DNA of 44,621 bases from Caldithrix sp. (lineage in GTDB: Bacteria; KSB1; UBA2214; DYKH01), in the NCBI GenBank assembly GCA_020722685.1, contig DYKH01000030.1:3125-47745 (forward strand), read 5' to 3'. Below, one piece after another: positions 24,048 to 32,667 of the stretch; within the stretch, counting starts at the first letter, position 1, and every line of letters begins with the position of its first letter. A program made the translations under genes and the position numbers. Under the pieces are notes generated by a model that saw only the letters and a program-made list of their open reading frames with translations, was not told the DNA's origin and made no database searches.

Positions 24048-25256
24048 TCACGCCCCAAACTTTAACAGCCGTCCTGCATTGGCGAGCATGATCGGCATCA
24101 GGTCTAAGGAATTCATGATGCCCAGTCCACCTTGAATACAGGCGATCTCATCAAAAGTCTGCACCGTGTCGAAGCGGCAGTTCTTGGCATGAATCATCAC
24201 GGGCACCGGATGCCAGCTATGACTGGCCAAAGCAGTGGGCGTGGAATGATCGCCGGTAACGGCAAAAACATCCGGATTCAAGGCAGTGATCATCGGAATA
24301 TAGGTATCGACTTCCTCAATGACTTTGATTTTCTCATAGTATTGGCCGTCCTCGCCGCGTGAGTCGGTATACTTGACATGTATGAAGAAATAGTCATAAT
24401 CGTTGTACACTTCCTTCAAGGCTTCGAATTCTGTCTTGACGTCCTTGGTGATCGGATGCAGTTTCATGCCGATCAATCCGGCGACGCCGCGATACATGGG
24501 ATAGTTGGCGATGGCGTAGGCGTTGAGCTTGAAGCGCTCTTTCAGCGAGGAGTACGCCTTGGCGCTGGCAAATCCGCGCATCATGATAAAGTTGGCTTTC
24601 GGCTCATCCGACAAAATCTTTTTCGCCTGCAGAATCACCTCGTTGAACAGTTGCGCCGCCTTTTCCGCCTGGGGATTCTCACCGCGCGCCGGCAGCGGCG
24701 CCAATCCTTCCGCTTGCGGATCCGTATCGCTGATCTCGCCGGACAAGCCGTCCCCACGAAGCACCACCATGGCGCGATGCTCCTTGACCGGTTTGATGAT
24801 GACTTGGACTTGTTTGCCCAGATCGATCTTGGCTTGAAGCTTGGCGCACAGCCGTTCACATTCCTCGCTGGAAATGCGACCGGCGCGGCGATCGGTGATT
24901 TTGCCATTGGCGTCGATGGTGGCAAAATTGATCCGCGTGGCCACGTCGCGATGGGTAATTTCCATCCCGATTCCGGCTGCTTCCAACACCCCGCGCCCAA
25001 TCAGACTTTCGATGGGATCGTAGCCAAACAATGAAAAATGCGCCGGACCGCTTCCGGGGGTAACGCCAGGGGCGATAGGATTCATCAAACCACAAATAGA
25101 TTTTTTCGCCAGGGCGTCAAGATTGGGCTTGTGCGCCTGCTGCAACTCGGTAAGGGCATTCGGACCCGACTGCACTCCGCCAATGCCATCCAGCACCAAC
25201 AAAACGATTTTAGTCGTATTCTCTCGAGCCAAGCTTTCAATTAAACCAGGGTACAT
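24048..25256 (-). CDS. apgM: Cofactor-independent phosphoglycerate mutase, archaeal type
   Basis: The 402-aa enzyme converts 3- and 2-phosphoglycerate in glycolysis and gluconeogenesis without 2,3-bisphosphoglycerate. It has the alkaline-phosphatase-like metal sites: 'VLLVLDGIGG', the catalytic Ser in 'GVTPGSGPAHFSLFGYDP', and DHSTPTALASHSWHPVP. The length and motif set fit ApgM rather than the bacterial GpmI of about 510 aa. GGAGG precedes the ATG. The gene is divergent from the sensor kinase gene, with about 250 bases between. Confidence 0.95.
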   Translation of the reverse strand: MYPGLIESLARENTTKIVLLVLDGIGGVQSGPNALTELQQAHKPNLDALAKKSICGLMNPIAPGVTPGSGPAHFSLFGYDPIESLIGRGVLEAAGIGMEITHRDVATRINFATIDANGKITDRRAGRISSEECERLCAKLQAKIDLGKQVQVIIKPVKEHRAMVVLRGDGLSGEISDTDPQAEGLAPLPARGENPQAEKAAQLFNEVILQAKKILSDEPKANFIMMRGFASAKAYSSLKERFKLNAYAIANYPMYRGVAGLIGMKLHPITKDVKTEFEALKEVYNDYDYFFIHVKYTDSRGEDGQYYEKIKVIEEVDTYIPMITALNPDVFAVTGDHSTPTALASHSWHPVPVMIHAKNCRFDTVQTFDEIACIQGGLGIMNSLDLMPIMLANAGRLLKFGA

Positions 25257-25510
25257 TTTTTCCTCCGTCGGAGATTAGAAATGAAAAACAAATGCATCAA
25301 TTTTCGTTCTGTCACATTTTCCCTCATAACGAGCGCGAGAATATACCCAAAAATGGACTGGTAGTCAATGGAGTTTTTGCACGCTCCGCGAGATCGGGAT
25401 CGAGCTTTTTGCCTCAAGCTTTTCGTTTGCGATTAGGTAGAAATTTTGTATTTTGGGGTGCTCGAACGCAATCTCTCCAATATGCCGCCAAAGGCGGGTA
25501 GGAAACAGAA
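25257..25510. other. Divergent intergenic region
   Basis: This 254-base region holds the leaders of apgM (minus) and the sensor kinase (plus). I see a Shine-Dalgarno for each gene but no clear operator or hairpin. Confidence 0.4.
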
Positions 25511-27394
25511 TTGAATGAACTGCTTGAAAATGTTCTGCAGAATTGCAGCCCAGAGATAATTCAGGACTGGTCGGCCCGGATACAACACTTGTTGTCGGGG
25601 GATCGGGTAACGCAAAGTCATCGCTTGGCGGAACAGCTCATGGTGGGCTTGAGATCCTATTTTCTTGAAGAAGACCTGGAAGGAGCCGTCTATCAGTGCG
25701 AAAAAGCGGCGACACAGTTTTTTCCCATGTCTTACGATGCGGCCAGAGTACTGATCAACGCCTTGCTCATTAGCCGGTACATTTTGTTAGCCAGCATGGC
25801 CCGGCATGGCTCGCAATCCTTCAACAGTCTGGAGACTTTTAGCCAGCTCAACGACGCTTTTGAGCCGCTCATCAGAGCCATCAACTATCGACTCAAGGCG
25901 CGAAGTGAAAATATCAAGGAGCTTTTGCCGAAGGATTTCGCGCGGGCATCCGAGCTGGGCATGCTCACCGTGGATTTCGCCGGCATCGGCCTTTTCATGC
26001 TGGACAGGGATTTCAATTTCATCTTCTGGAGCAATGGAATGGCGCGCATGTACGACATTGCAGAGAAAGACGTGCTGGGGCAAAACTTTGTCGCCAAATT
26101 TCCGGCCTTTAAGAAGGAGAAAATCGTCTTGGAGGCTCTGGAGAATGCCATTGCTGACGGCAAAGAATCCGAGTTGTTGGCGGTCAAGCACAAGAGCATC
26201 CACCGGGGCGAGCGCATCATTGATTTCAAAGTCGCGCCTTTGTGGAACCCGCAGAGGCAAATCATTGGGGCCAGCGTGCTGGTGCACGACATTACCGAGC
26301 GCCGCCAAGATGAATTAGCCTTGCGCAAGTATGAGCAGTATTTCGAGAACATTCTCAATGACGCCGCAGACGCCATCATCATTCTGGACGAAAACGACCA
26401 TATCGTCATGTGGAACAAGGCGGCCGAGTCGCTCTACGGCTGGACTGAAGATGAGGTGATGGGCAAGTCAGTCGCCGTCATCGTGCCGGACGACGCCAAA
26501 TCCCGCGAAGAGATCGAATGGATCAGCCAACAGGTGCGACATCATGGATACATTCGCAATCATCGCACCCAACGCCTGACCAGAACAGGTAAGCAAATTC
26601 TTATCGACGTAACGCGCACGGCGATCAAAAACGAAAAAGGCGAATATATCGGTAGCAGCGTCATTTCTCGGGACATTACCCAGCAAGAGCAATTGCGCGA
26701 CCAACTCATCCACTCGGAAAAGCTTTCCGCAGTTGGCACCCTGGCCGCCGGCATCGCCCATGAAATCGGCTCGCCGCTGACGGCCATCTCTTCCATCACG
26801 CAATTGCTCAAAGCAAAAAGCACCGATAGCTATTTTATCGAAAGGATTTCCCTGATTCAGCAATCTATCGACCGGATTGCCCGCACGGTACGTACGCTGG
26901 TGGATTTTTCCAAACCCATTGCCCAGAAAATCGAGCGCATTTACATTAACAGCGTCATCGAGCAGGTGGTGCACATCGTTAAGTATGACCGGCGGCTGAA
27001 ATATCACGAAGTGACCCCCGAGCTGACAGCGGACGTGCCGCAGATCGAAGCCAGCTTTGATCAGCTCTTGCAGGTCTTCATCAATCTATGCCTGAATGCC
27101 GCCGACGCAATGGAGGGAAAGAGGGATGGTCGATTGATTATCAAGACCTGGAGCAATGAGGATTTCGTGATGGCCTCTGTCAGCGATAACGGCAGCGGCA
27201 TCTCTGCGGAGCATTTGCCCCACATTTTCGAGCCGTTTTTCACTACCAAGCCCGAAGGCAAAGGTACCGGTTTGGGATTGTGGGTGAGCTATAATATCAT
27301 CAAGTCCTTTTCCGGAAAAATCGAGGTGGAGAGTAAGCCGGGAGTCGGGACAACTTTTACCATCGCTATTCCGATCGACAGAATGGGTGAGTAA
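25511..27394 (+). CDS. PAS-containing sensor histidine kinase (NtrB-like)
   Basis: The 627-aa protein has an unassigned N-terminal helical region (1-150), then two PAS domains (about 160-270 and 285-395; for example '[20 protein letters not shown]'). A HisKA domain follows, with phospho-accepting H417 in AHEIGSPL, and a HATPase domain with '[11 protein letters not shown]', DNGSGI and '[19 protein letters not shown]'. There is no transmembrane segment, so sensing is likely cytoplasmic. TTG start with GGGTAGGA upstream. It should phosphorylate the NtrC-type regulator encoded 172 bases downstream. Confidence 0.92.
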   Translation: MNELLENVLQNCSPEIIQDWSARIQHLLSGDRVTQSHRLAEQLMVGLRSYFLEEDLEGAVYQCEKAATQFFPMSYDAARVLINALLISRYILLASMARHGSQSFNSLETFSQLNDAFEPLIRAINYRLKARSENIKELLPKDFARASELGMLTVDFAGIGLFMLDRDFNFIFWSNGMARMYDIAEKDVLGQNFVAKFPAFKKEKIVLEALENAIADGKESELLAVKHKSIHRGERIIDFKVAPLWNPQRQIIGASVLVHDITERRQDELALRKYEQYFENILNDAADAIIILDENDHIVMWNKAAESLYGWTEDEVMGKSVAVIVPDDAKSREEIEWISQQVRHHGYIRNHRTQRLTRTGKQILIDVTRTAIKNEKGEYIGSSVISRDITQQEQLRDQLIHSEKLSAVGTLAAGIAHEIGSPLTAISSITQLLKAKSTDSYFIERISLIQQSIDRIARTVRTLVDFSKPIAQKIERIYINSVIEQVVHIVKYDRRLKYHEVTPELTADVPQIEASFDQLLQVFINLCLNAADAMEGKRDGRLIIKTWSNEDFVMASVSDNGSGISAEHLPHIFEPFFTTKPEGKGTGLGLWVSYNIIKSFSGKIEVESKPGVGTTFTIAIPIDRMGE

Positions 27395-27400
27395 GGCTTT

Positions 27401-27533
27401 CAGCGGTCAGCAGCTGGCAGTCAGCGGTCAGGATTCAGCGACTAGCAGTCAGATGTCGGCGTTGGCAGAAAGCAATGGGCAACCGGTGGACGTTAGAATG
27501 TCCGCCGATCGCTGATAGCTGACCGCTGACCGC
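27401..27533. repeat. GCTGACCGCTGAC-type inverted repeat
   Basis: CAGCGGTCAGCAGCTGGCAG and its continuation (27401-27431) pair with GCTGATAGCTGACCGCTGAC and its flank (27510-27533), forming a long imperfect hairpin. It fills most of the 172-base gap between the kinase and regulator genes. It could attenuate expression between the two; more likely it is a dispersed palindrome. Confidence 0.65.
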
Positions 27534-27566
27534 TTGCACTGTTGATTTCACCTGAAGACGTACCAT

Positions 27567-28928
27567 ATGGCCAATAAGGTTCTTATAGTCGACGACGACG
27601 ACATTACTCGCGAAAGCTTGAGCGCCGTGCTCAGCAACAGGGGATTCGTCTGCCGCCAGGCCGCCGACGGGCAGCAGGCCCTGGAGATGCTGTCGCGTGA
27701 AGAATTCGACGTGGTCATTACCGACATTGAAATGCCGGTCATGAACGGCATCCGGCTTATCGAAAACGCCGGCCTTTTGCATTCCCGCACCTCATTCATT
27801 ATCATCACCGCTTACGCTTCACTGGAGACGGCCATCGAGGCTTTGCGCAAAGGAGCTTTTGACTACCTTCTTAAGCCCCTCAATTTTGAGGACGTGGCCA
27901 TCAAGGTGCAAAAACTCATCGAGCATAAAGAGCTGGTGGTCGAAAACCAAGCGTTGCGCCAAGAAGTCAATTCGCAGTACGACTTTTCCAACATCATTGG
28001 CCAAAGCGCCGCCATCAAAAATGTCTTCGAAACCATCCGAAAAGTTTCGGACAGCGAAAGCAATGTCCTCATCACCGGCAACAGCGGCACGGGCAAGGAG
28101 TTGGTGGCCAAGGCTATTCATTATAACAGCCGGCGACGAAAAGGGCGCTTTGTGGCGGTCAATTGCGGCGCCATCACCGAAACGCTGTTCGAGAGCGAGC
28201 TGTTTGGCCACAAGCGCGGTGCTTTTACTGATGCGGTTGCGGATAAGGAAGGATTATTCCAGGTAGCCCGTCGCGGCAGCTTGTTTCTCGATGAGATCAG
28301 CGAGATGTCATTGACCGCCCAAGCCAAACTGTTGCGCGCGATTGAAAGCAAAGAGATTCTGCCGGTGGGAGGGACCTCGATCATTCGGGTCGACGTCCGC
28401 ATCATTGCAGCCACCAATCGCGATTTGTTCCAGGAAGTCAGGGAAGGCAGATTTCGCGAGGATCTTTACTACCGGCTAAACGTCATCGGCATCCATCTTC
28501 CCTCTTTGTCTGAAAGACGCGAGGATATCCCCTTGCTTGTTCGTCATTTCATTGAAAAGTACAACCGACAGATGAACCGGCAAGTGAAGAGGGTGGACCC
28601 GAAGGTCATGCAGATGCTCAGCAATCACGCCTGGAGAGGTGAGGTTCGCGAACTGGAGAACATTGTCGAGCGCTTGATGATTTTTGCCACTGGGGAGGTG
28701 TTGAAATTTGACGGAATGCCTGCTGATTTGTGCGGCGAGAAAGAGCCTGACATGAGCATTTCCAAAGCCTCCAGCTTGAAATCCGCAGTGGAGAATTTCG
28801 AGCGGGAATTCATTCGTCGCCAGTTAGAAAAGCACCATCACCACCGCGGCGAAACTGCTAAAGCGCTGGGAATTGGGGAATCGACGCTCTATCGGAAGAT
28901 GGGCGAACTGGGCTTGTCCACCCAATGA
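27567..28928 (+). CDS. NtrC-family sigma-54-dependent response regulator
   Basis: The 453-aa protein has a receiver domain (phospho-accepting D53 in ITDIEMPVMNG), an AAA+ domain with Walker A GNSGTGKE and Walker B LFLDEIS, and a Fis-type HTH at the C-terminus ('RGETAKALGIGESTLYRKM'). The sigma-54 contact loop, canonically GAFTGA, is GAFTDA (218-223) here. It should activate sigma-54 promoters after phosphorylation by the upstream kinase. The variant is seen in some homologs; its effect on sigma-54 contact is uncertain. No target promoter was identified in the window. Confidence 0.93.
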   Translation: MANKVLIVDDDDITRESLSAVLSNRGFVCRQAADGQQALEMLSREEFDVVITDIEMPVMNGIRLIENAGLLHSRTSFIIITAYASLETAIEALRKGAFDYLLKPLNFEDVAIKVQKLIEHKELVVENQALRQEVNSQYDFSNIIGQSAAIKNVFETIRKVSDSESNVLITGNSGTGKELVAKAIHYNSRRRKGRFVAVNCGAITETLFESELFGHKRGAFTDAVADKEGLFQVARRGSLFLDEISEMSLTAQAKLLRAIESKEILPVGGTSIIRVDVRIIAATNRDLFQEVREGRFREDLYYRLNVIGIHLPSLSERREDIPLLVRHFIEKYNRQMNRQVKRVDPKVMQMLSNHAWRGEVRELENIVERLMIFATGEVLKFDGMPADLCGEKEPDMSISKASSLKSAVENFEREFIRRQLEKHHHHRGETAKALGIGESTLYRKMGELGLSTQ

Positions 28929-29116
28929 TCTTGCTCGTATTCCTAATCCTAATCTTACTCCTACTCCTGCTCGTTCTTCTGCTCTTGCTCCGCCTTTTAG
29001 AACAACTCAGGCCCAAAACGTTCGACCAAGATTTTGGGCCCGGATTGCTCATTTTCTCAATTCCGCTGAGATTATGTATCAGAGCATCTCAAAGACATTT
29101 TGCCTGGGTAGCTTAG
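28925..29116 (+). CDS. Leucine-rich micro-ORF overlapping the regulator stop (doubtful)
   Basis: An ATG at 28925 overlaps the regulator TGA (ATGA). It opens a 63-codon frame with a 22-residue hydrophobic run, MILLVFLILILLLLLLVLLL and on, then EQLRPKTFDQD. It would be a single-pass membrane peptide. However, the run comes from a pyrimidine-rich triplet repeat (CTn) at about 28929-28995, a common low-complexity type. I rate coding as less likely than repeat. Confidence 0.25.
   Translation: MILLVFLILILLLLLLVLLLLLRLLEQLRPKTFDQDFGPGLLIFSIPLRLCIRASQRHFAWVA
28929..28995 (+). repeat. Pyrimidine-rich CTn triplet tract
   Basis: A tract of about 67 bases is built from near-repeats such as CTAATC, CTACTC and CTGCTC, directly following the regulator stop. 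It may be a slippage-prone or H-DNA-type tract. Confidence 0.6.
29010..29040 (+). terminator. Stem-loop after the regulator region
   Basis: GGCCCAAAA (29010-29018) and TTTTGGGCC (29032-29040) form a perfect 9-bp stem with a 13-base loop. There is no T-run after it, so it is a weak terminator candidate between convergent genes. Confidence 0.45.
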
Positions 29117-29140
29117 CATCTATGGATTTGGAATTCCTCT

Positions 29141-31036
29141 TCATCGTACCAGGGTCATTCTCTTAGCCACCACCGCCAAATCGCCAACCTCCAAGCGATA
29201 GAAATAGACCCCGCTCGCCACGGGCTGATTACGATCATCAGTGCCCTTCCATGCCTCGGTGTAAAATCCTGTTTGCCGGTGCGCATCCACCAGAGTAGCG
29301 ACCTTTCTTCCGTTGACATCATAGACTTGCAGACGCACATGTTGACTTTTACCTGCGTTTGCCGGAACCCCGAAGGAGATGAAAGTAGTCGGATTGAACG
29401 GATTAGGATAGTTCTGCAATAATGCCGCCCGTTCAGGGATCACACCGGATTCTTCTTGGCGAACCGAGGTTTGTGCAATGTCTTGAACGCGCCCTTCCAC
29501 ACCATATGCGATGGGAGAGTTTTGCCTAATAAAGTCACACACCACCTTGTACTCTACCAAGCCCGTCGGCTCCGGAACCACCATGCTCAATCCTGCTAAA
29601 GCCAAGTATTTGGCCAAGCCATCGGAAACGGTGATGCTGTATTCTCCAAATAAGCTGAGGGGCTGTCCGGCCACCGTCATGGTTTTGATCTTTTGTCCCT
29701 TTGGCTGGCGGGAATCGTAGATGATTTGCCCGTTCGATATCTGCAAATTGAAATCGGAATTGGTACGAGCCTCGTCCAGAGCGAATTCTACCGCCATTTT
29801 CAGATAAAAGGCCGACAGCTTAAAAGTCACCAATTTGAATCCACCCCCGGATTCCGCATCGTAGCCATAGGGAGTCGATTGGAGAACATCATTGGCAGTG
29901 ACCGGACCGGCGGGCAATGGCTGACCCATCCAGCCTTCCACGTCCAGGGCTAAATCGGTCCCGGTTGCTCGCCGCATGGCATCGGTGACCAAATTGCCCA
30001 AGGGCGCATCGCGAAAGCCCACCCCCGAGTTGTGTGACAGTTCATTCGTGACTTGGCCGATGATCTGCGTAAAGACCGGACCAAACTTCGGGTCGGCTTC
30101 GACTTCGGCTACCAGGCTGTCTACGCGCAAAGCGACCTGAGTATCTTCAGGGACGGAGCTGTCAATAGGTATGAGCTCATGATGAACGAGCTGCGTTCCG
30201 GAGGGCGAGACGGCCAATCGAGCTAAGCCGACGTATTTGTAATAGCAGCCGGCTCGAATGATTGGCGTTGCTCCCTCTGCATTGCCGACCATTTTTGGTT
30301 CCTGATTGGCGACATGGGCATGACCGCCAATGATTACATCGATCCCGGGCACCTTGGCAGCCAAGGAGTCATCATCGGATACATTCAGATGGGTAAGGCC
30401 GATCACCACATCGCATTTCGTTTTTAACGAGTCTACCGCATTCCGAGCGGCGGCAATGTAATCGGTGATCACATTGGGGGCCGGATTGGAGAACGTATTG
30501 GTCATCGAAGGAGTGAGACCAAAAAGCCCAACCTTCAAATCGCCAAACTCCACGATGGTGTACGGTTTGACGAGATTGGCCAGCTCAGGATCTAAGCTCA
30601 TATCCACGTTCGCAGTGATTAGACGCAAATTGGATTCGGGCAGGCCGGCTTCCAAAATCGTAGCCTTGAGCCGGGCGGGAGTCAGATCGAACTCGTGGTT
30701 GCCGACGCACATGGCCCGCAGCCCCAGGTCCTTCAATATCTTGAATTCTGGAACGCCGAAGAATTTGTTGAACATGAAATCCGCCACAAAGAGGTCGCCG
30801 GAATGCACCAACAATGGATGCTTTTCCGTCTGCATAAGCGTTTTGATCACGGTGGCAGCTCTGGCAATTCCGCCTAAAGATCCTTTGCCATTAGCATCTT
30901 TTGCACCAAAGGGCAGAAGGTGCGAGTGGGTATCCGTTACGAAAATGACTGAGAGAGTGTCGGTCTGGGCATAGGAAGATAGCGCAAAAAACGTCGCTAC
31001 AAGCAGTACAATGGAACGCACAATGAGCTTGTTCAT
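29141..31036 (-). CDS. Secreted 5'-nucleotidase/UshA-like phosphoesterase with type IX-style sorting domain
   Basis: The approximately 631-aa protein has a signal peptide (MNKLIVRSIVLLVATFFALS). A metallophosphatase domain carries all metal motifs: VTDTHSH, GDLF, GNHEFD, THLNV and GGHAHV. The 5'-nucleotidase C-terminal domain follows. The last 90 residues contain NYPNPFNPTT and 'VYDVNGRKVATLVD' and end 'GVYFYRLEVG', a FlgD-Ig/Por-like sorting tail. Such tails direct proteins through type IX secretion to the surface. It should release phosphate or nucleosides outside the cell. Start chosen at 31036, with GTGAGGT about 6 bases upstream, rather than the frame from 31117. Confidence 0.9.
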   Translation of the reverse strand: MNKLIVRSIVLLVATFFALSSYAQTDTLSVIFVTDTHSHLLPFGAKDANGKGSLGGIARAATVIKTLMQTEKHPLLVHSGDLFVADFMFNKFFGVPEFKILKDLGLRAMCVGNHEFDLTPARLKATILEAGLPESNLRLITANVDMSLDPELANLVKPYTIVEFGDLKVGLFGLTPSMTNTFSNPAPNVITDYIAAARNAVDSLKTKCDVVIGLTHLNVSDDDSLAAKVPGIDVIIGGHAHVANQEPKMVGNAEGATPIIRAGCYYKYVGLARLAVSPSGTQLVHHELIPIDSSVPEDTQVALRVDSLVAEVEADPKFGPVFTQIIGQVTNELSHNSGVGFRDAPLGNLVTDAMRRATGTDLALDVEGWMGQPLPAGPVTANDVLQSTPYGYDAESGGGFKLVTFKLSAFYLKMAVEFALDEARTNSDFNLQISNGQIIYDSRQPKGQKIKTMTVAGQPLSLFGEYSITVSDGLAKYLALAGLSMVVPEPTGLVEYKVVCDFIRQNSPIAYGVEGRVQDIAQTSVRQEESGVIPERAALLQNYPNPFNPTTFISFGVPANAGKSQHVRLQVYDVNGRKVATLVDAHRQTGFYTEAWKGTDDRNQPVASGVYFYRLEVGDLAVVAKRMTLVR

Positions 31037-31186
31037 TTCATACCTCACGAATTTGTTTGGGATGGGAATTTTTCTTGTCCACTTGGGAGGATAGGATCCA
31101 ATCGAGTTCGTTAGCAACTGTTTCCCCGGTGCTTACCTTTCGGTCGTCGGTTTGTCGATTGAGGCATTGCATTGTTCCCGAAGCCG

Positions 31187-31600
31187 TCACTCCCCGATTG
31201 CTTTGATCACCACTCTTTTGCGCCGTTGGCCGTCGAATTCGGCATAATAGACTTGCTGCCAGGGGCCAAAATCCAAGCGCCCCTCAGTGATCGGCACAAT
31301 CACTTGGTGGTGCATCAAAAGGTTTTTCAAATGCGCATCGCCGTTCACCTCGCCGGTGCGATGATGGTGGTAGTTCGGCCCCTCCGGCGCCAATTTTTGC
31401 AGCCACTCTTCGATGTCTTGTATCAGGCCGGACTCGGCATCATTGACATAGACCGCGGCGGTTATATGCATCGCGGAAATCAGTACCATGCCCTCGCGAA
31501 TGCCGCTTTTACGCACTGCGGCCTCGACTTGAGGAGTGATATTGATGAATTCGCGGTGCTTCTTGGTATTGAACCACATGTATTCAGTGTGGGACTTCAT
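31187..31600 (-). CDS. yjbQ: YjbQ/UPF0047 family protein
   Basis: The 137-aa protein shows the family patterns '[19 protein letters not shown]' and '[20 protein letters not shown]' and ends in VYYAEFDG. This family has thiamin-phosphate synthase side activity; the natural role is unclear. It is monocistronic with a good ribosome site (GGAGGGGCC). Confidence 0.9.
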   Translation of the reverse strand: MKSHTEYMWFNTKKHREFINITPQVEAAVRKSGIREGMVLISAMHITAAVYVNDAESGLIQDIEEWLQKLAPEGPNYHHHRTGEVNGDAHLKNLLMHHQVIVPITEGRLDFGPWQQVYYAEFDGQRRKRVVIKAIGE

Positions 31601-31685
31601 GGCCCCTCCTTGTAGACCGTTGATGGTACCAAGTCGAAAGGATGCTATGGATTATTGACTATGCTCTTTAAGAGTCATTTTTTTG

Positions 31686-31758
31686 TGTCATGCCTGTGAA
31701 TACAGGCATCTCCCAACCCTCTATTCACAAGGAGATTCTTGCATGCGCAGGAATGATA
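31686..31758. repeat. TGTCATNCCTG-type palindromic repeat
   Basis: The arms TGTCATGCCTGTGAATACAG with continuation (31686-31713) and the near reverse complement GGAGATTCTTGCATGCGCAG with continuation (31731-31758) form a 28-bp imperfect stem. A related single arm recurs at 36333-36360, suggesting a dispersed family. Confidence 0.75.
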
Positions 31759-31823
31759 AGAAGGGTGAAATTCTTACCCGTAATAAGTATAAATTTGCTG
31801 GAATGCAGGAATCTCATGGGCTG

Positions 31824-32345
31824 TTAGATCATGCCTTCATCCCCAAGAATGAGAGCCTCGCGTTCAAAAAGCGCCTGGTTGAAGCTGTCGATGAAATCCT
31901 GAATGTGGAGAAAGTGGTCTTCAAACACATCACGCTCCAGGGTGGTCTGATCCAAGGCGGCGACTTCCTGTTTAAGGCTTCCCAGCTCGCTAAGCATCGT
32001 GCTCTCGTATTGATAGATGCGCGCCAATTGTTCAGGCGATTGATTGTCTTTGACAAAAAACGGAACACCTTTATAGGTTGGATTCTTCAGGCTATCGGCA
32101 ATCGTTTGGAGTTTTCGCCTGCTGCTTTTATACAGCTCATTCAATCGTTCTTGATCTTTGGGTTGCGCGGCGTGCGGGACGACCGCCAAGCCTTTGTGCA
32201 AAGCAGCGATATGATCCATCAATTGCTGGCGTAGCTCGCTGTCTGATCGTTCTCGTGCTTGTACGTCCTCATAGCCGCGGTATCCATGGATGCTTTGCGA
32301 GAGCATCGCCAAAGGGGATGAAGATGTACGAGAGGACACAGCCAT
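31824..32345 (-). CDS. Hypothetical helical/coiled-coil protein
   Basis: The product is about 173 aa (MAVSSRTSSSPLAMLSQSIH), strongly helical with heptad-like leucines and acids in 60-170 ('DVFEDHFLHIQDFIDSFNQA'). No known domain is recognised; a structural or surface-associated role is possible. The ATG at 32345 has GAGGAG upstream. It is isolated from neighbouring operons. Confidence 0.55.
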   Translation of the reverse strand: MAVSSRTSSSPLAMLSQSIHGYRGYEDVQARERSDSELRQQLMDHIAALHKGLAVVPHAAQPKDQERLNELYKSSRRKLQTIADSLKNPTYKGVPFFVKDNQSPEQLARIYQYESTMLSELGSLKQEVAALDQTTLERDVFEDHFLHIQDFIDSFNQALFEREALILGDEGMI

Positions 32346-32390
32346 GGCATTACTCCTCGGAAAGATTGCTTTGTTTTTCAGCCCTATCAA

Positions 32391-32667
32391 AAAAAAGCCG
32401 CTGAACCCTCACGGCATTCAACGGCCTAAACTTCTGAGAACGATCAGGTGTAGAATCAATTTCCAGCCGGATTGCGCGAGAAAGCTCAACTGAGAGAATA
32501 TCGGTATGCTGTATCTATTCGAAAAGCAGCCGGGGGCTGCGGAGGATCAAGCAACAAACGAGAGATCACTGGAAGATTGATTCTTATTTCGCTCTAATAT
32601 AGCCTGGAATAGAAAAAAAGTCAATGAATTTCTCCCCTGCGACGAATTTTTGTTCGTCAATGCCAGC
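32391..32667. other. Intergenic region without supported gene
   Basis: About 277 bases between the hypothetical protein start and the decarboxylase stop hold no supported ORF or clear repeat. Confidence 0.4.
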
